Assembly (NCBI RefSeq): GCF_029227915.1
Contig: NC_079877.1
Span: forward strand, 14,958,851 to 15,022,850
Direction: 5' to 3'
Source: Hydractinia symbiolongicarpus
Taxonomy: Eukaryota > Cnidaria > Hydrozoa > Anthoathecata > Hydractiniidae
Length of the DNA: 64,000 bases
Shown: one piece after another, positions 40,191-53,003 of the stretch
Position numbering within the stretch: the first letter of the stretch is position 1
How the letters are laid out: every line of letters begins with the position of its first letter
Position numbers and translations under genes: made by a program
The notes under the pieces: generated by a model
Databases searched by the model: none
The model's input: only the letters and a program-made list of their open reading frames with translations
Told to the model about the DNA's origin: nothing

Positions 40191-40868
40191 ATGTATAATT
40201 AATGTATACATTCCGATTATATAACCCACGTTGATAACAATAACATTGATATGGCTACATCCTGCATACATATTCAGAATAATAACATAATAATAAAATC
40301 TCGTAACTCGTGAGTTGAATGTAGCAATTCGTTACAGGCAACTCGTAACAGGTAACTGGCAACTTGTGATTTAGAAAACCACGCAAACGCCATCTTTTAA
40401 GATTTGTTTTTACGTTATTGTACTATCGACAATCTACATGAGCATGACTGAACAATTTTATTTTTTAACTCCATTTCAAATACGAGTTGAAATATTTCTA
40501 CTCACTCTCGAACAGGCAGAAAAAGAAAAATATTCGAGAAAAATTTTTTTGGATGTCCAAATTCTTATCAGAAAATTAATTCAATTTTTTTATCCTTTCG
40601 AAGTAAATAGGAGCAGATAACATATTTGTTAAAAAACAAAGTTATCTTTTATTTGTATTTGTACATACTTCATTCCTGTCTTCCTACTTTTAAAGTGTTA
40701 TGCAGATTTATGAGTATAATACATGTATTGTGGGGTCTATGCCGTCAAGGGGGCATGCCAATGCAGTGATAGAAAAAAAACACAGGAAAAATTTCAAATT
40801 TTAAATTTTAACTTTTCTTTTCGTACTAAGAAAATGTAAAACAATGTTCTTGGATTCCTCTTTAATTA

Positions 40869-41307
40869 TCAAAACAACGCACAATTCGAGGCGCACAAGG
40901 GATAGTTCAGTCTCATGTGAAACGAGCAATCTTCAGCCTTTGTGCAAAACGGTGGGCTTGAACTCCATTTGTAACCATTGTCTCTGCGAATAAAGCACCA
41001 TTCACCAGACGTCTAAATAAAACAAAGTACTATAAAAATGTTCTGTTAATCGGGCGTGTAAACAATTATTAGACAATTGATTTGCTCAATCTAATAGAAT
41101 CCGTATGAAATTACATGTTTGTAAAAAAATGTGAATATATCAGCAATTTCTTACCCAATACAATCCACAATAACTCCAACATTTTTGTTCGTAACATCCA
41201 TAGGTAATTTTATGACCCATTCGCCATACAGATATTCTATCTGCTGCATCACCAGTGCAAAACATACATAACAACATTAATGCAATTAAAACTCTTTCCA
41301 TTTTCAT
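40869..41307 (-). CDS. Secreted eight-cysteine peptide, two exons (block 1)
   Basis: Exon 1 is 41155-41307 (51 codons), exon 2 is 40869-41012 (47 codons plus TGA), and a 142-bp GT-AG intron (41013-41154) lies between in phase 0. The 98-residue product has a signal peptide (MKMERVLIALMLLCMFCTG) and a mature chain with SVWRMGHKITYGC, CWSYCG, then TSGEWC. The eight mature cysteines have spacing C-x4-C-x3-C-x9-C-x16-C-x5-C-x10-C-x3-C, identical to the paralogues at 56731 and 61616. An ATG two codons in (41301) is an alternative start. I do not recognise a named family; secreted antimicrobial, signalling or venom-type roles are all possible and none is shown. Confidence 0.85.
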
Positions 41308-42300
41308 GCAATCTAAAAAGACATTTTGAGTAACTCAAATGGAATTAATGAAGTTAAAGATAACAAAACCCCTGCGTACCAAGTTACAATCCTTTCCTGC
41401 TCTGACCTTTCTCGATAATACGTACTCACTGAAAGGTACCATTTGATGCTACATTGATATCTATGTTGTTGCTATCTTATAATCGCTTTACAATTCCTAA
41501 ATCTAGCTGCTTTCTCTAATTGTACCATATCTTTAATGCTTCAATCGTCGGAATAAGCTGATTTGTCTTAACTGGCTGATGTCATTATCCATTTATATTC
41601 AAAACACAACGTCATACAAGAGTACTATTAAACAGACAGCCTTTGTTCAAGATGTGGAAAATATAACTTTTTTTTTCTTTTTTGTTAGTTTTAAAAATAG
41701 GCATACCGTTCAGTTTTGATATTCTGCTATGACGTAAACACTGCCAGAAAAAAATTACTCAATTCGCCAGGATTTCTAGACTATTATTTTTGATTAAAAG
41801 AAGCACTTCTTTCGTTAAGAATTACATCTGAATAAGTGGGAAATCACATAGCCACAATAAGTATAGCAATTATGCCTCCGATTTTTTGAACAAAGGCTAA
41901 GATATTGAAGCAACTCTACAGATCATTATAGCCTAATCTTATTACCGACTTTTTAAGAGATAGTCTGGGCACTAGCCAAGTGCTTGTGGGGAAATTTTCT
42001 TTTCAGCGGTAGCGCAACAAAAATAAAACAAAAACATTAGCAGAAAATTATTAGACATTAATAACAGGAAAAGAAACGTTGAAAATGATTTAATTATTTA
42101 GTTATTTTTTTTTTACCCTTGTTTTTCAATGTTGTTTTATTATTATTCTTTATATATTGTTCTTTTACACAAATTTTGGTTGCACACATTCAGTGCCTTC
42201 TTATAATATTTTTTTCATTTGAAAATAATACCGTCTGACGCAAGTGTTTGTTGCACAATGGCATTTTTAAAAGAATTCCAAGTTGATACATAAATCTCTT
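41308..42300. other. Gene-free flank
   Basis: Upstream flank of the cysteine-peptide gene, similar to 62044-62760 in block 2. No separate gene is seen. Similarity between blocks fades after about 42000. Confidence 0.5.
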
Positions 42301-42304
42301 TACA

Positions 42305-43427
42305 TTGAAATCCGTAACCACAGATGAAAAACTATTTCCCACATTTTTTAATGATGTCACTCTCACGCATTCAGACAATTTAGATGCTGACAGAAGTCCT
42401 TTTAAAAACCAGCATAAAGAATGTCTCAATACACCGTATTATAATATGGAACAAATATGCTCAGGTTCTACTATTACGACAGGCAGTTTTTCAGTCGTTT
42501 AAAAATTTTCTTATACATACAAATAAAATATTTAAGGTAATTGTCTTAACAGAAGCATGGTTAACAAACGAATCCTTTATATGCGATCATAACTACCAGC
42601 TCACTGGTTATAAAAGCATCCATTTTGAGTGCAAAACAGGTAAAAAAATGGTGGAATATGTGCATTTGTGCATGATTCCCTTTTAATCAAAGTTAGAGAG
42701 GATCTCTTAGTTTCGAATAATGACAATGAAATACTTTCCTTAGAAATTTAAAACAAAGGAAAGAAAAATAGTTTACTTGGCATGATTTATAGGCCGCCTA
42801 GTGGAAGTATCATCAAATTTAATTTCATGTTAACAAAAACCCTTAAATCGTGAAAACAAACACGTGTTTCTAACAGGTGATTTTAACACAGATTCTTTGA
42901 CCTACGGAACAAACACTAACGTTCGAAATGTTTTCAATGTTTTTTTTTCTAGTGGATTTATACCAATAATTAATAAACCAACACGAATAACACCTACTTT
43001 CAGTACATTTATTGACCATGTTTTTTTATGAAAATACTACTTCGGGGATCATTAAAACAGATATTTTCCAAACATTTTCCTATTTTTTTACAAGCACTTT
43101 AAAAAATAAATCTACAATCATCCACAAAAGGATGTTTAATGAACAAACAATTAAGGACTTCACTCAAACACTAAAAGACATAGATTGGACAGATGTGATA
43201 AAGGCTGCGAATAAATGCCAATGATAAACGATGCCAATAAATCCAACGAAGCATTCTTAGGAATACACTACATCACTATAACTATTTTTTCTCTAAAAAA
43301 TAGTTATAGTGAGCTATTTACTAAAAAATAATCACAACCTTACTCTTTCGATGTCTAAAGGTCTAATAAAATCTTCAAAACTAAAACAAAAACTCCATAT
43401 AAAGCAGCTCAAATCGAAGTCAAATAA
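42305..43427 (+). pseudogene. LINE retrotransposon, endonuclease part, left piece
   Basis: Broken frames spell an apurinic-type LINE endonuclease: FKVIVLTEAWLTNESF (about 42533), GMIYRPPSG (about 42780), FLTGDFNTDS (about 42873) and NKPTRITPTFSTFIDHVF (about 42972). There are stops near 42750 and frame changes near 42660 and 42840. The frame near the right end reads KSKSNN and continues after the hAT element at 47136, so one LINE was split. A perfect 18-bp hairpin (43273-43312) lies within it. Confidence 0.8.
43273..43312. repeat. Perfect 18-bp snap-back hairpin
   Basis: Arms 43273-43290 and 43295-43312 are perfect reverse complements around a 4-base loop, inside the LINE relic. Confidence 0.93.
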
Positions 43428-46400
43428 CAGGGGCGGATATAGAATTTATTTTATGTCAGTCACAAATTTTGTGAAGCCAAAACAGCTGGGGGTTTTGGGG
43501 GCGCTGTAAGCCCCCAAATGGGGTACGGGGCGAAGCCCCGGAAGTTTTTGCTTTTTACGGCATTCTAAAGCGTTAACAGGCTAAATTAAAGTCAAATCTC
43601 CTCTTACTCTTTAACGTGTAAAACCACTCTTTTGCGTTAATTTTGGAAAAATGTATTTGTTGTATAAAGTTAGGGGATAATAAAAACAACGGTAGGAATT
43701 ATATATTATCAGACTGTTTCGCCCAATATCAGGGCTCATCAGCTTGCCTAGGCAACATTCAATAACATTATATATTATTTAGTGTGCCAGACAAGTACAG
43801 TCAGCTAGCGCTCCAATAAACCGGGTACTATTAGCAGGAGCAAGCTAAACCCGGGGGTAAAGTGCGTGGAGGTGATATAAAACGAAATAAAATAACGTAA
43901 TAGGTAGTTAAAAGTTGCCATAAAGCTCCTGACAGGAGACTCCTAGAACAGGTGCTATCAGGCAGAGCAAGCTGAACCTGTAGAAAGGAAAAAGAAGTAG
44001 CAGGGGTGGGTTAGAAAAGTATATATAGTTAAAGTGAATAGTAAAGTAATTACATAAGGTAAGTATTTTATTTGTATCTAATTATTTATTTCAAATTTAT
44101 TATATAAGTTCAAGACGTCTTTTGTCTTTAGCAAACTTATTTATGACTTGATGCACATCCGGCACTATTTCATTATGTATGTACATGAGAGCAAGTCCAT
44201 TAAGTCTGTCAGAGACCATAGTTGTGCGAGTATAGCTTTTTAATTTTCTCATGGATGAAAAAGAGCGCTCACACTCACATGTTGTGACAGGTATAGTGGC
44301 TAAGATACGCAGTGCCACATTTAAATTTACAAATACTTTTAAATCAATCGACTTTAAAGTTTGGGCAATTGTTTCAGGCCTGGTACCTTTGAAATCTAGC
44401 CAGTACCTTTCCCATAGTTCTAATTCGCCACTTAAAGCTAATGCATTAGGAAGATCATCTTCATAAAAAGAGGAAAAAGATGTAAAATTTTCTTTCCAAT
44501 TAACCTTACCATTGGAAAGAAGGTTTATCATTTTAGCAGGGACAATACATAAGCCGTTATATACACTAAGTGCAATAGGTTCAAATATAGACTTCATTTC
44601 ACTGTTAAGGTAGTCTAAGAGAGGGTTAGTAACAGCTTTTTTGTAGAAGTCAGACATACAGGTGAAAGGATGATTATCCCTATTAATTTGTCTTCCAACA
44701 GTCCTCTTTTTTTCCTCCTCTATACCAACCTTTGCACAGAGAGAAAGAGTTTCCTGGTACCATAAGTCATGAAAATGGTCGACGTTGTTTCTTGTCTGTC
44801 TTAAAACATTTTGTAAAGTTTTTATTAAATCTATTGAGTCCATCATATCTATAGATTTATTTTGAAGCAGTTGTGTCACAGGCAGAGTACCATCAAAAAT
44901 ACTTCTTGTAATTACAAGAGTGAGAACAAATTCAATTCGCTATTTGATGAAAAAAACCAACTGCTTGTTTTGAAGTATCATGGTTGTATTTTCTCTCTAA
45001 ATTTAACTTCATTTCTTCCAGGGTAACATAAATTGCAATATATAGCTCCTGAAAAGTATCTAAACCAGTTATTCTTTCAACCCATCTAGTGCGACAAACA
45101 TCTGTAATTTTAGTGACAGTAGCTAATGGACAATATTTTTTAATGTTATCCAAAAGAGCTTGATGTCGCTTTTCAGAAAATTTAAAAAAATAAGTAATGT
45201 GTTTAATTTTAGTCATAACATGTGAAACTAAGCTCACAGTACAAGATTTTCCCACAGATAAATTTAGACGGTGGCTGTTACAGTGAACATAGATGGCCTT
45301 TCTGTTAAGACTAAGAATGCGTGCAGAGAGACCATTTTTATAACCAGCCACAGCACCTGCACCGTCATATGCTTGACCCCTACAATCTTTTTTTGTCCAA
45401 CTTCAAATGTTCTAAACACTTGCATAAAACAGACTGTAAGTCTTTACCAGAAAGTCCTTCATCACAATAGATAAACTGGATGAATTCCTCTCTAATGTTA
45501 AATGAATCATCCACAAAGGTGATACTTGAGTCAACATTAAAACTTTGTAAACAAAATAGAAATTTCAATGTCCTTAAAGAAGGAGTGGGATTTCTTGGAC
45601 TGATTATACAATTAAATAAAATTTTATCCCTTGAGTCACCACAATCCGGAAAATATGTATTAATGTTGGCCAATGACACTGACGACAAAGCAAATATGCA
45701 AAGTAAGCTACACCACTTTTGATTTTTACAGTTACCAATGGCTTCATTTTTTACCAACTTATCAGAGCACGAAGAACCTAAAGCATCAAGAGCTTCAAAA
45801 GATGTTACCATTCGCAAAATGCTATCAACAGATTTAAATACCTTACCTTTGTGTTCTTCAAATAATGACAACAAAACACGGTGCCTACTGTAATATTCAG
45901 AACACAGAAACAACTCCAATGACGTTAAAATTCTGAGATCCTCAACCAACGAATTGTCACCAACAAGCAGGATGGAAGCAGAACTGTACAAGCAATTTCC
46001 GGTACTTTCAGAGCTAAATAAAAACATAAGTCTTGATCAAGAGCTTTGTCAAAGCTATAGCTATATAGCTCCCATCTTTAAACTTTTATTTAACAAATCA
46101 AAGGCTAGCAAGCACAGTGATGGAGAGCGACTGAAGTTTGTTTACATTTGAGTTTGGTTTAATTTAGCAAATCTTCTTATCAAAATATTAGCTGACAAGA
46201 TCTATTGTATAAATTTAATGATCTTTTATTGTTCCCATAATCACTGTGTGACGTGCAGACAACTGCTAGCTACTTTAAATAAAAGAGCAATGGAGCCAGC
46301 TGAATAGATAAATGATTAAAAAAATATCCATGGTTACCTAATAGAGCTAGCTATGACACAAAAAACAAGTAAAAACTTAACACCCTTACCACAAGGCTAC

Positions 46401-47135
46401 TGCACACTTGTTAAGGTCTTTTCGTAAAATCTTTGGAAGATAAACTTCAGCATTAAAATTTCTCAATATGTTGTTGTTATTGATTGAGTTCAATATATCT
46501 TCGTTTGAGAAAGAAGGAAGATTCCTTATTTTATTACAATATTTCAAATATATATCTTGTATATAACACAAATCATTCTTTTGCATAGCTAGACGGACCA
46601 GCTCAAACATGCTCTCGGCAGCCATGTTTGAACAAAAAGAATAAAATCAAGGGCGAACATATAACCTTAATCAAGGGTGGGAGAGTTCTTGGCCACTGAC
46701 GGGTCCGCAAGATAACACAACCGGTATCGGTTCTTCTATGTTTACACAATTTTATACTCGCGCAGAAGTAATACTGCTTTCGGCTGACCTTGAAATTAGG
46801 AATGTCAGTTAAAACCCAACAACCAATCAGAACAGCCAAATCAACCGTTTTGACCAATCAAATCAACAAAAAATATACGAATTCCAGTCGCTTTTTGACT
46901 TACATCGGCAGAAACGGCGAAAGGCAGAAGACAAATATACGCCATCCACAACCTAGTACACAGACCACGTAAATTCGAACGCCACACGCGCGTCAGGTCC
47001 GGGGCCGAACAAAATGCCGTAATATCGGTTCCTGGTTGACCGGCGTTTTGTTTTATTTTTCACTTATCTACATTTCTAAGGTTTGAAAAGATGTCAGTCG
47101 CTTGCCGGTTCTGACGTACGCTAGATCCGCCCCTG
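43428..47135 (-). mobile_element. hAT DNA transposon inserted into the LINE
   Basis: Ends are CAGGGGCGGATATAG (43428) and its partner CTAGATCCGCCCCTG (to 47135), a hAT-type CAGGGGCGG inverted repeat. The bases just outside, AATAA on both sides, form a 5-bp duplication of the interrupted LINE sequence. Some hAT subgroups make 5- or 6-bp rather than 8-bp duplications. Inside are a spliced transposase-like gene on the minus strand and, near 43700-44040, what looks like a further repeat ('ctgtttcgcccaatatcagggctcatcagc'). Confidence 0.85.
44100..46625 (-). pseudogene. hAT transposase (DUF4371 type) fused to an OTU-like N-terminal segment
   Basis: Exon 1 is 46390-46625, starting MAAESMFELVRLAMQKND; the donor GTAAGG follows. 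The acceptor tttttatttag is at 46014 and joins phase-exactly to exon 2, giving VALC-SESTGNCLYSSAS, an OTU-like GNCLxxSxS motif with a Cys. This segment runs to about 45550 (LRILTSLELFLCSEYYSRH and QKWCSLLCIFALSS) and then passes without a break into DUF4371-type hAT transposase (FVDDSFNIREEFIQF, then QAYDGAGAVAGYKNG, HCNSHRLNLSVGKSC). The C-terminal dimerisation domain is clear (TTCECERSFSSMRKL, 44300). Single-base frameshifts occur at a run of seven As near 45393 and near 44935. The first half of the transposase is missing, replaced by the OTU-like segment. Confidence 0.8.
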
Positions 47136-47300
47136 AATAAAGGTATTGAGATATTTAAAACATAAAAAAATCTATTTGAAAAACTAAAAAATCTTTCTAA
47201 GAAAAGCTTCTATGCTGGAATAATAACAAATTAAAAAAATGACATTAAAAACACATGCTCTGTGATAAAAGAAGTTACAGGACAAGAACAATAACAAAGT
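47136..47300 (+). pseudogene. LINE retrotransposon, right piece after the hAT insertion
   Basis: Continues the frame from 43427: NKGIEIFKTYKNLFEKLKNL SKKSFYAG type sequence, the helix-rich stretch between endonuclease and reverse transcriptase, then VIKEVTGQ and early stops. The reverse transcriptase is not recognisable downstream. Confidence 0.7.
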
Positions 47301-47929
47301 AAGTGTTTTGCTGACTATTTGTAAATGATGAACTGCTGTGTGGTGATAGAGAAATTGGTGCTGCTTTTATCGTTTTTTTTTATGAGTGTTGAACCATGAC
47401 TTTCAGCAAAAATTAAAACAAAAGTAGATTACAAAAATTATTTACCAAAATTGACAATCTGTAACTTTACTTCAGCTTAATTCTACACGTGAAAAGCAAC
47501 TAAAAATAGAGGTGAAAGTACCTTCTAGGCTGTAGAAGACATTTATTTAAAATTTTAATATAATCATTATATGGATCATCTGCTTTTTGGGCCAAGAAAC
47601 CGCAAACAAAATTTAAAAGAAATTCTGCAGGCAATACGTTAGTATGATGGTGCAAATGCTAGTCAAGGAAAAGAAAGTGAAAATATTCAAGCATACCTCT
47701 ACAAACTGTACAAATAAAGCTATTTTCACATTTGGAAGTATTCCAGGAAGATCACTTCTAATGACGGCAGGCTGCACAGTTACGTATGGATTATCAAGCG
47801 TTTCAAAGCCGAGTCCCCAGGCTAGTTTTTGTAGTAATAGCCGTCTTCTATCTATCCTAGATAGATAAAAGATCCTAGATCTTCTATCCTACTACCTACT
47901 TTAATGAATAATCCATCTAAAGTCTTAGC

Positions 47930-48200
47930 CTCAAAATGCCGACGAAGGAACATCAAACTATCGCAGCAATGCTGACAAATGTGATGTTGGTTCGGAACAT
48001 TCTTTTCTGATAACTTATTATCGTAACCAACATTATTTTATTGTTTTTGTTTTTTATTAAGTCTTCGTAAATTTGAATTTAAACTAAGCTGCACATGAAT
48101 TTTTTTACAGGTAGGTAATTATGACGGCCTAATAAATGAAGAAAAGTAGATATGCCTGTCCAATTTTGTAGCTAGTTAAAGAGCTATCAAGAAACTACTA
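47930..48200. repeat. Interspersed repeat also present near 51590-51720
   Basis: Shared blocks: 'aaactaagct', 'acaggtaggtaattatgac' versus 'acaggtaggtagttatgac', and 'gaagaaaagtaga' versus 'gaagaaagtaga'. The family is unknown. A small 8-bp hairpin and related AGATCC words lie just before it at 47845-47890. Confidence 0.5.
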
Positions 48201-48303
48201 ATTGTTTATACATTTAAGTTTCCCTTAGTTGAAATCAGGAATTAAAATATACTTTAAATAATTTTAACTTCCTTGACAAAACAAAAACGATGCCATATTT
48301 GTT

Positions 48304-48545
48304 TTGAAAGCCATGAATCACATTGATCCTGATTACATGCGTTCAAAAATTCTTTTTGACAAAAAGCTGCTGCAATCATCAAACATGGGGAGATTCAAAA
48401 AGCGGGTTCACATTTTCCTTGGTCAACACGGAATTTTACAAAAAAAGCCCTCTCTTTTAGAGCTGCAAAAATGTGGAATAACCTTCCAGACCAAGTGACC
48501 TGCAATGACAGCATGGTTTCGTTAAATACTTCCAACTCTAATGTA
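48304..48545 (+). pseudogene. LINE C-terminal tail fragment
   Basis: Across two frames one reads FTFSLVNTEFYKKSPLFRAA followed by KMWNNLPDQVTCNDS, a pattern typical of the last residues of LINE reverse transcriptases (R-x-AAKMWNNLP). It may be the 3' end of the LINE at 42305-47300 after an internal deletion. Confidence 0.5.
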
Positions 48546-48789
48546 TATGGCAAATTCTAATAAAGATCACTTTTTAATTCTTGTTTTTAATCCTTAGAGA
48601 AAAAATAGTATATATTGATAAAAGTATTACAAGAGTTGAAAGATTAAAATAAAATATATATACTCACTTTTTTTCTGTGCATTTGCAAATGTAATGTGTT
48701 AAAAATATGTTGACATTTGCTGCAGGTTAGATAGTAAGTTTAGCGTCATCACAAGCTAGTTCAAAATCATGTATTATGTCAGTTTTTTT

Positions 48790-50690
48790 TTAATTATTAT
48801 GTGGGCGGCTACTTAGTAGGCACATTAAGGACGACCTTAACGCTAAGAATGAAATCTTACCATGAATCCAGGTGAGTACTTTTTCGTATATGTCGTCACG
48901 TTTTTGCAAAGCGTTCTGCAACGTGTTTGTGAAATATGAGCACTCGGGACGTTCACCACCGTTTGTTGAGAATATCAATGGAGTGAATGTGAATGTTCCG
49001 TGCTTTATTTTCATTATGCGGTTGTTGTAATTGCATTACTTTTCTTTCTCATGCTTTTGAAAAATCTGTTTTTTCGATAAAAGAATCTGGGAGTGCAAGT
49101 TTGGATTCGCGAGGTGTATGTCAAAAAGGCATTCTGCCCAGGTCTCCATACTCTGCGCGCTCGTACGTCGGGTCGTGCTTCGTCCCTGGAGATGACTTTT
49201 ACGTCTTCTCCATCTACTGGTTGTAGTGTAGGCTTCAGTTCAACAACGTTATGAACGTTCCTCAACAAATTTGCTTCAAAATCGCGGAATTTGTTATGGC
49301 GGATTTTTATGAATCGTCCCCTTTTGCTGTTGAGTGCGTGAGTAACGTTGTAGTTTTCACCACACGGGCATTTACTTGGAAGACCTTGCATACTTTTGTT
49401 GTACCTAAGACTTATCGCGTCCCTAAACTCCCCTTTGTTTAGTACGAAACATTACCCTTCCAATGGTATATCACTTAACCAGTTGGAGGCTACCTTTTCT
49501 TGCGTTTGCCGAACAGCTCTAATAATAACGTTGGAAAGACTTACTTTGATCGTACTAGCACGTGTTTTCATTATCGATGTTTTGTTGGTGTGAATCTCGC
49601 GTCTTATGGCTGTTACTTCATCGTCAGTTGGAAGCTCAATGCTTTGGAGCATTATTATTGCTGCAAGAGGAGCTGTCAACTTTATGGATGTGTCGTATTC
49701 GGTTATGGCCTTTTCAGCGTATATTGGTATACTAAATCCTCCTAGAAAGATGGGTAGAGAGAAAAGTTCACGTTTAATACCTGTAAACGACGTCCCGATT
49801 AGAGCTAGGAGAAACTTATCATAGATTACTTCGTCGAGAGGTTTAACAAATTTTTTTAAGTTATCTCTTTGGGTCGTAACTTCTTTTGAGAGAAGTTTCT
49901 TGCCTCCTGATATTATAAATCGTGTCGTCTCTCTATATGTGTTTATCAATATAGGTGCAACTGGCTATATTGAAGGTTGTTATGTAAGTGGTGATTAACC
50001 GAGTTCAACGCATTTTCAGCATCAGCTAGATTAACTGCATCAGTGTCATCGTCGTGGAATATCTCTTTCATGGCGTGAATTGCTGCCTCGGCACCACCTT
50101 TTAGCCCTGTTACCGCTTGTACGGGACCTGTTGTGTTTTTAATATCGTGTTTCAAAGTCCATCCAATTGTTTTTCCAACAATGCTACTTAACAGTTTGCC
50201 AACCCTGATTTGTCAAACACCGGGGTTTTTGTTTAGTGGGATCAATCGGCAGCTCGTACATGACTCGATAGATTTCGGATCTACTACCTCAGACGCAACT
50301 TTTATGGCTAGCAAAGCAATATATGTTCGTAAGTCCTTGCCTTCTTTTTTGTACTTATTGCTCAGCAGAATGTATCTGTATTGATCGGCATCAAGTTGAG
50401 ACGGACTTCTCAATTCTTTCGATAGACGTGAGGCTTTTCCCTTTCATCGATAATGTTAAAATAGAATGGTAGTTGTCTGTCAATTAACATTTTCCTTAAT
50501 AGACGATGGTTCCGGATACTTCGTTTTAAGTTCTTTTAGAACATTATCGTCTATGTCAAGGACACCCTGTTCACTCCATGACGATAAAAATTTAAGGGCG
50601 GCGTGGATTTTACCCTGTTACACAAGTCTCGCAAGCCCTAACTTTTCTTTTCAATTTTCTCAGATTAAAATATGTTACTATGTTTGATTG
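48790..50690 (-). pseudogene. Restriction-like-endonuclease LINE relic (R2/R4-like), catalytic core deleted
   Basis: Minus-strand pieces from 5' to 3': KTKYPEPSS near 50490, YIALLAIKVASEVVDPKSIE and SCRLIPLNKNPGV (50413-50213), GPVQAVTGLKGGAEAAIHAM (50120), then VNLADAENALNSVN (motif-A region, about 50030). After TTQRDNL (about 49860) the frame jumps to a later region (EVIYDKFLLALIGTSF), so the YxDD motif is missing. Near the end are LFSLPIFLGGFSIPIY, a CPCG...H zinc-knuckle-like segment (about 49370) and RDEARPDVRARRVWRPGQNA, resembling a restriction-type nuclease. Several frameshifts. Non-functional. Confidence 0.72.
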
Positions 50691-50855
50691 GGTTAAGGTA
50701 GTCCAAGGTTTATCATTTTTTGTTTCTTTTTTGTTCTAGTGGCCCTTAGTGGAAACAATCCACTAACTGTACGCTTTTGTGATTTTCTGGGCTAGCCACT
50801 TTAAATATTTATTATTACTCTTATTATGGTTATTATTAATAAAAATAGCAGTGAC

Positions 50856-51159
50856 ATATAATATAATATAATATAATATAATATAATATAATATAATATA
50901 ATATAATATAATATAATATAATATAATATAATATAATATAATATAATATAATATAATATAATATAATATAATATAATATAATATAATATAATATAATATA
51001 ATATAATATAATATAATATAATATAATATAATATAATATAATATAATATAATATAATATAATATAATATAATATAATATAATATAATATAATATAATATA
51101 ATATAATATAATATAATATAATATAATATAATATAATATAATATAATATAATATAATAA
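50856..51159. repeat. (ATAAT)n microsatellite, about 60 units
   Basis: An essentially uninterrupted pentanucleotide tract of about 304 bases. Long open frames across it are repeat artefacts. It directly abuts a piece resembling the Helitron 3' hairpin (about 51187-51218). Confidence 0.97.
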
Positions 51160-53003
51160 AATATAGTGGTATATAAAGGACAGACAAACCCCTGGATTTA
51201 TCAACGGGCCGCCGACATTATTGTTACCAAGAAAATAATGTGCATATTAACAATCGCGAAGAAGAAACGATGTTTTCGTGTAAAAACAAACTTATATTAT
51301 ATTACTATAATAATTTATGAGAGGTTTATTTTGCACTTTGTGAATATAGTGCGTCTTAAAGTAATTTATTTAAACCTCGTTAAAAAAAACAAATTGACGA
51401 AACTAAACCATCGTGGTATCACGATGGAATAAAAACCGTGTTTGGTGGCAGTTTGACTGACAATATCACTTCGTACTAAAATGCATAAAATTTGTACAAA
51501 AGCCAAACACACAAAATTAGCTACGCCCTATATAGAGAACAAGAAATCGTGGATTTGCTGACTCTATGAATGATTAATTATTTTTAGCTTCCACGACATG
51601 TCGAGGAAGGAACAAACTAAATTTTCGTACATTGGATTTAAAACTAAGCTTCACTTTGGTTGTGCTTACAGGTAGGTAGTTATGACATCCTAAGAAAGGA
51701 AGAAAGTAGACAGAAGGTGAAGAAAGTTGACAGAAAGTTGTTAAACTAATGAGGTTCATTGACAATCGTAAAGACAACTCGGCAACGTTGGTGTATTTGT
51801 GAAATAGTTGTTTTTGGTTGTTCAAACATAAATACTTTATCAAGCTCTTAGTAAAAATACACTAACCAGCTTTAAGATTAGCAGTATAACTTTATTATGA
51901 TCAAGTTTTTTGCTTTTATAAATGTACTTTGTGCTAGACTATTGTTCTTCTTGCCTGTGCTATCTTCATCAATTTAATTTTTACCAATGTTTCTATTTTT
52001 GCTAGCCAAAGTAGCTAGCTGCGCAGTCATGTGACACAAATTTATTCTTCTGCTAAGAAACTGCCACAAATTTTGTTTTTGTTTCCTTTAAAGTGATAGT
52101 GCCAAAAAAGTGTCAATGAAATATGTTTGACTTTGTCTAGGATACAGGCAACTCTTTTTTGGTCATGTTGGCGCGGTTTTGGTGATGGTAAAGTAACCAC
52201 AGGCTATGGTCTAAGATTTCTATCAAAGTTGAAGTACAGTTATTGTTACGAAAATATTTTCGCAAAAAAACAGTGCAACAGGACAAGGATTTTGCATGTC
52301 ATACCGCGATGTTTAACCTAGTTCCCTTTAGTAAGCGCTTTTATCAATGATATCATTTTCTTATTTTTTGTCATAATGATATAAAGACGGATTGTGTGCC
52401 AGTGTTTCGGAAACGTATGTTTTAAAAAGAACAATACGCCTAAAAAAGACGCGCTCCCGTAAACGTTCCACACACATTTGCACCATGATTCAATCGCTAC
52501 AATTGATTTACGTCCCATGACATACCCTATATTAATGTACATAATGGTTTACTTACACTAATGTCCTCAACCATGTGCTCAACATAGTCTATTACAACGC
52601 TTGCTTTCTGTCTGTAATCCGAAGATGTTAGTTAGCTTAGATTAGCCACGAGTTAATTTCTGGACTATTTTCCGGCGTGAAAATGACTATGAGTTTTTTA
52701 CTAAGGGCTAATGCTTGTATCTTTAAAATCACTTAAAAACCCGAAGCAACATCAAAATAGAGGCTGTTTTTTAACACGATTGAGTTGCCGACGATTATAG
52801 TGGTTTTAAAGCAAGATGTTGTGCAGATGCAAATATAACTTTTAAAAGGAAATCAGCATTGTCATAGAAAAAGTAAAAAAATCATATTTTATACATTTTT
52901 TATGTTATTCATGTTAGCAATTAGAAGCTGATTGCGGAAATAATTTTAATTTTGAGTGTATCACACGTTACGTCGGCACAATCTGTGTAATTATAATGAT
53001 ATA
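51160..53003. other. Gene-free region with repeat pieces
   Basis: Holds a Helitron-like end at about 51187-51218 ('cccctggatttatcaacgggccgccgac', similar to the minus strand of 19114-19150) and the repeat shared with 47930-48200 at 51590-51720. No gene was recognised. Confidence 0.45.

Larger units (their letters stand above)
38090..42000. repeat. Segmental duplication, block 1
   Basis: Collinear with 55930-62760. Anchors: 38090-38240 with 55920-56000; cysteine-peptide gene 38686-39040 with 56731-57091; 39460-39620 with 57525-57670; 39690-39860 with 60655-60810; gene 40869-41307 with 61616-62043; 41930-42000 with 62680-62740. All genes are in the same orientation. Block 2 is longer because repeats were inserted at about 57780-60600. 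Confidence 0.85.

Noticed and set aside
50801-51204. Long open frames of Ile-Leu-Tyr-Tyr repeats
   Set aside because: They are translations of the (ATAAT)n microsatellite.
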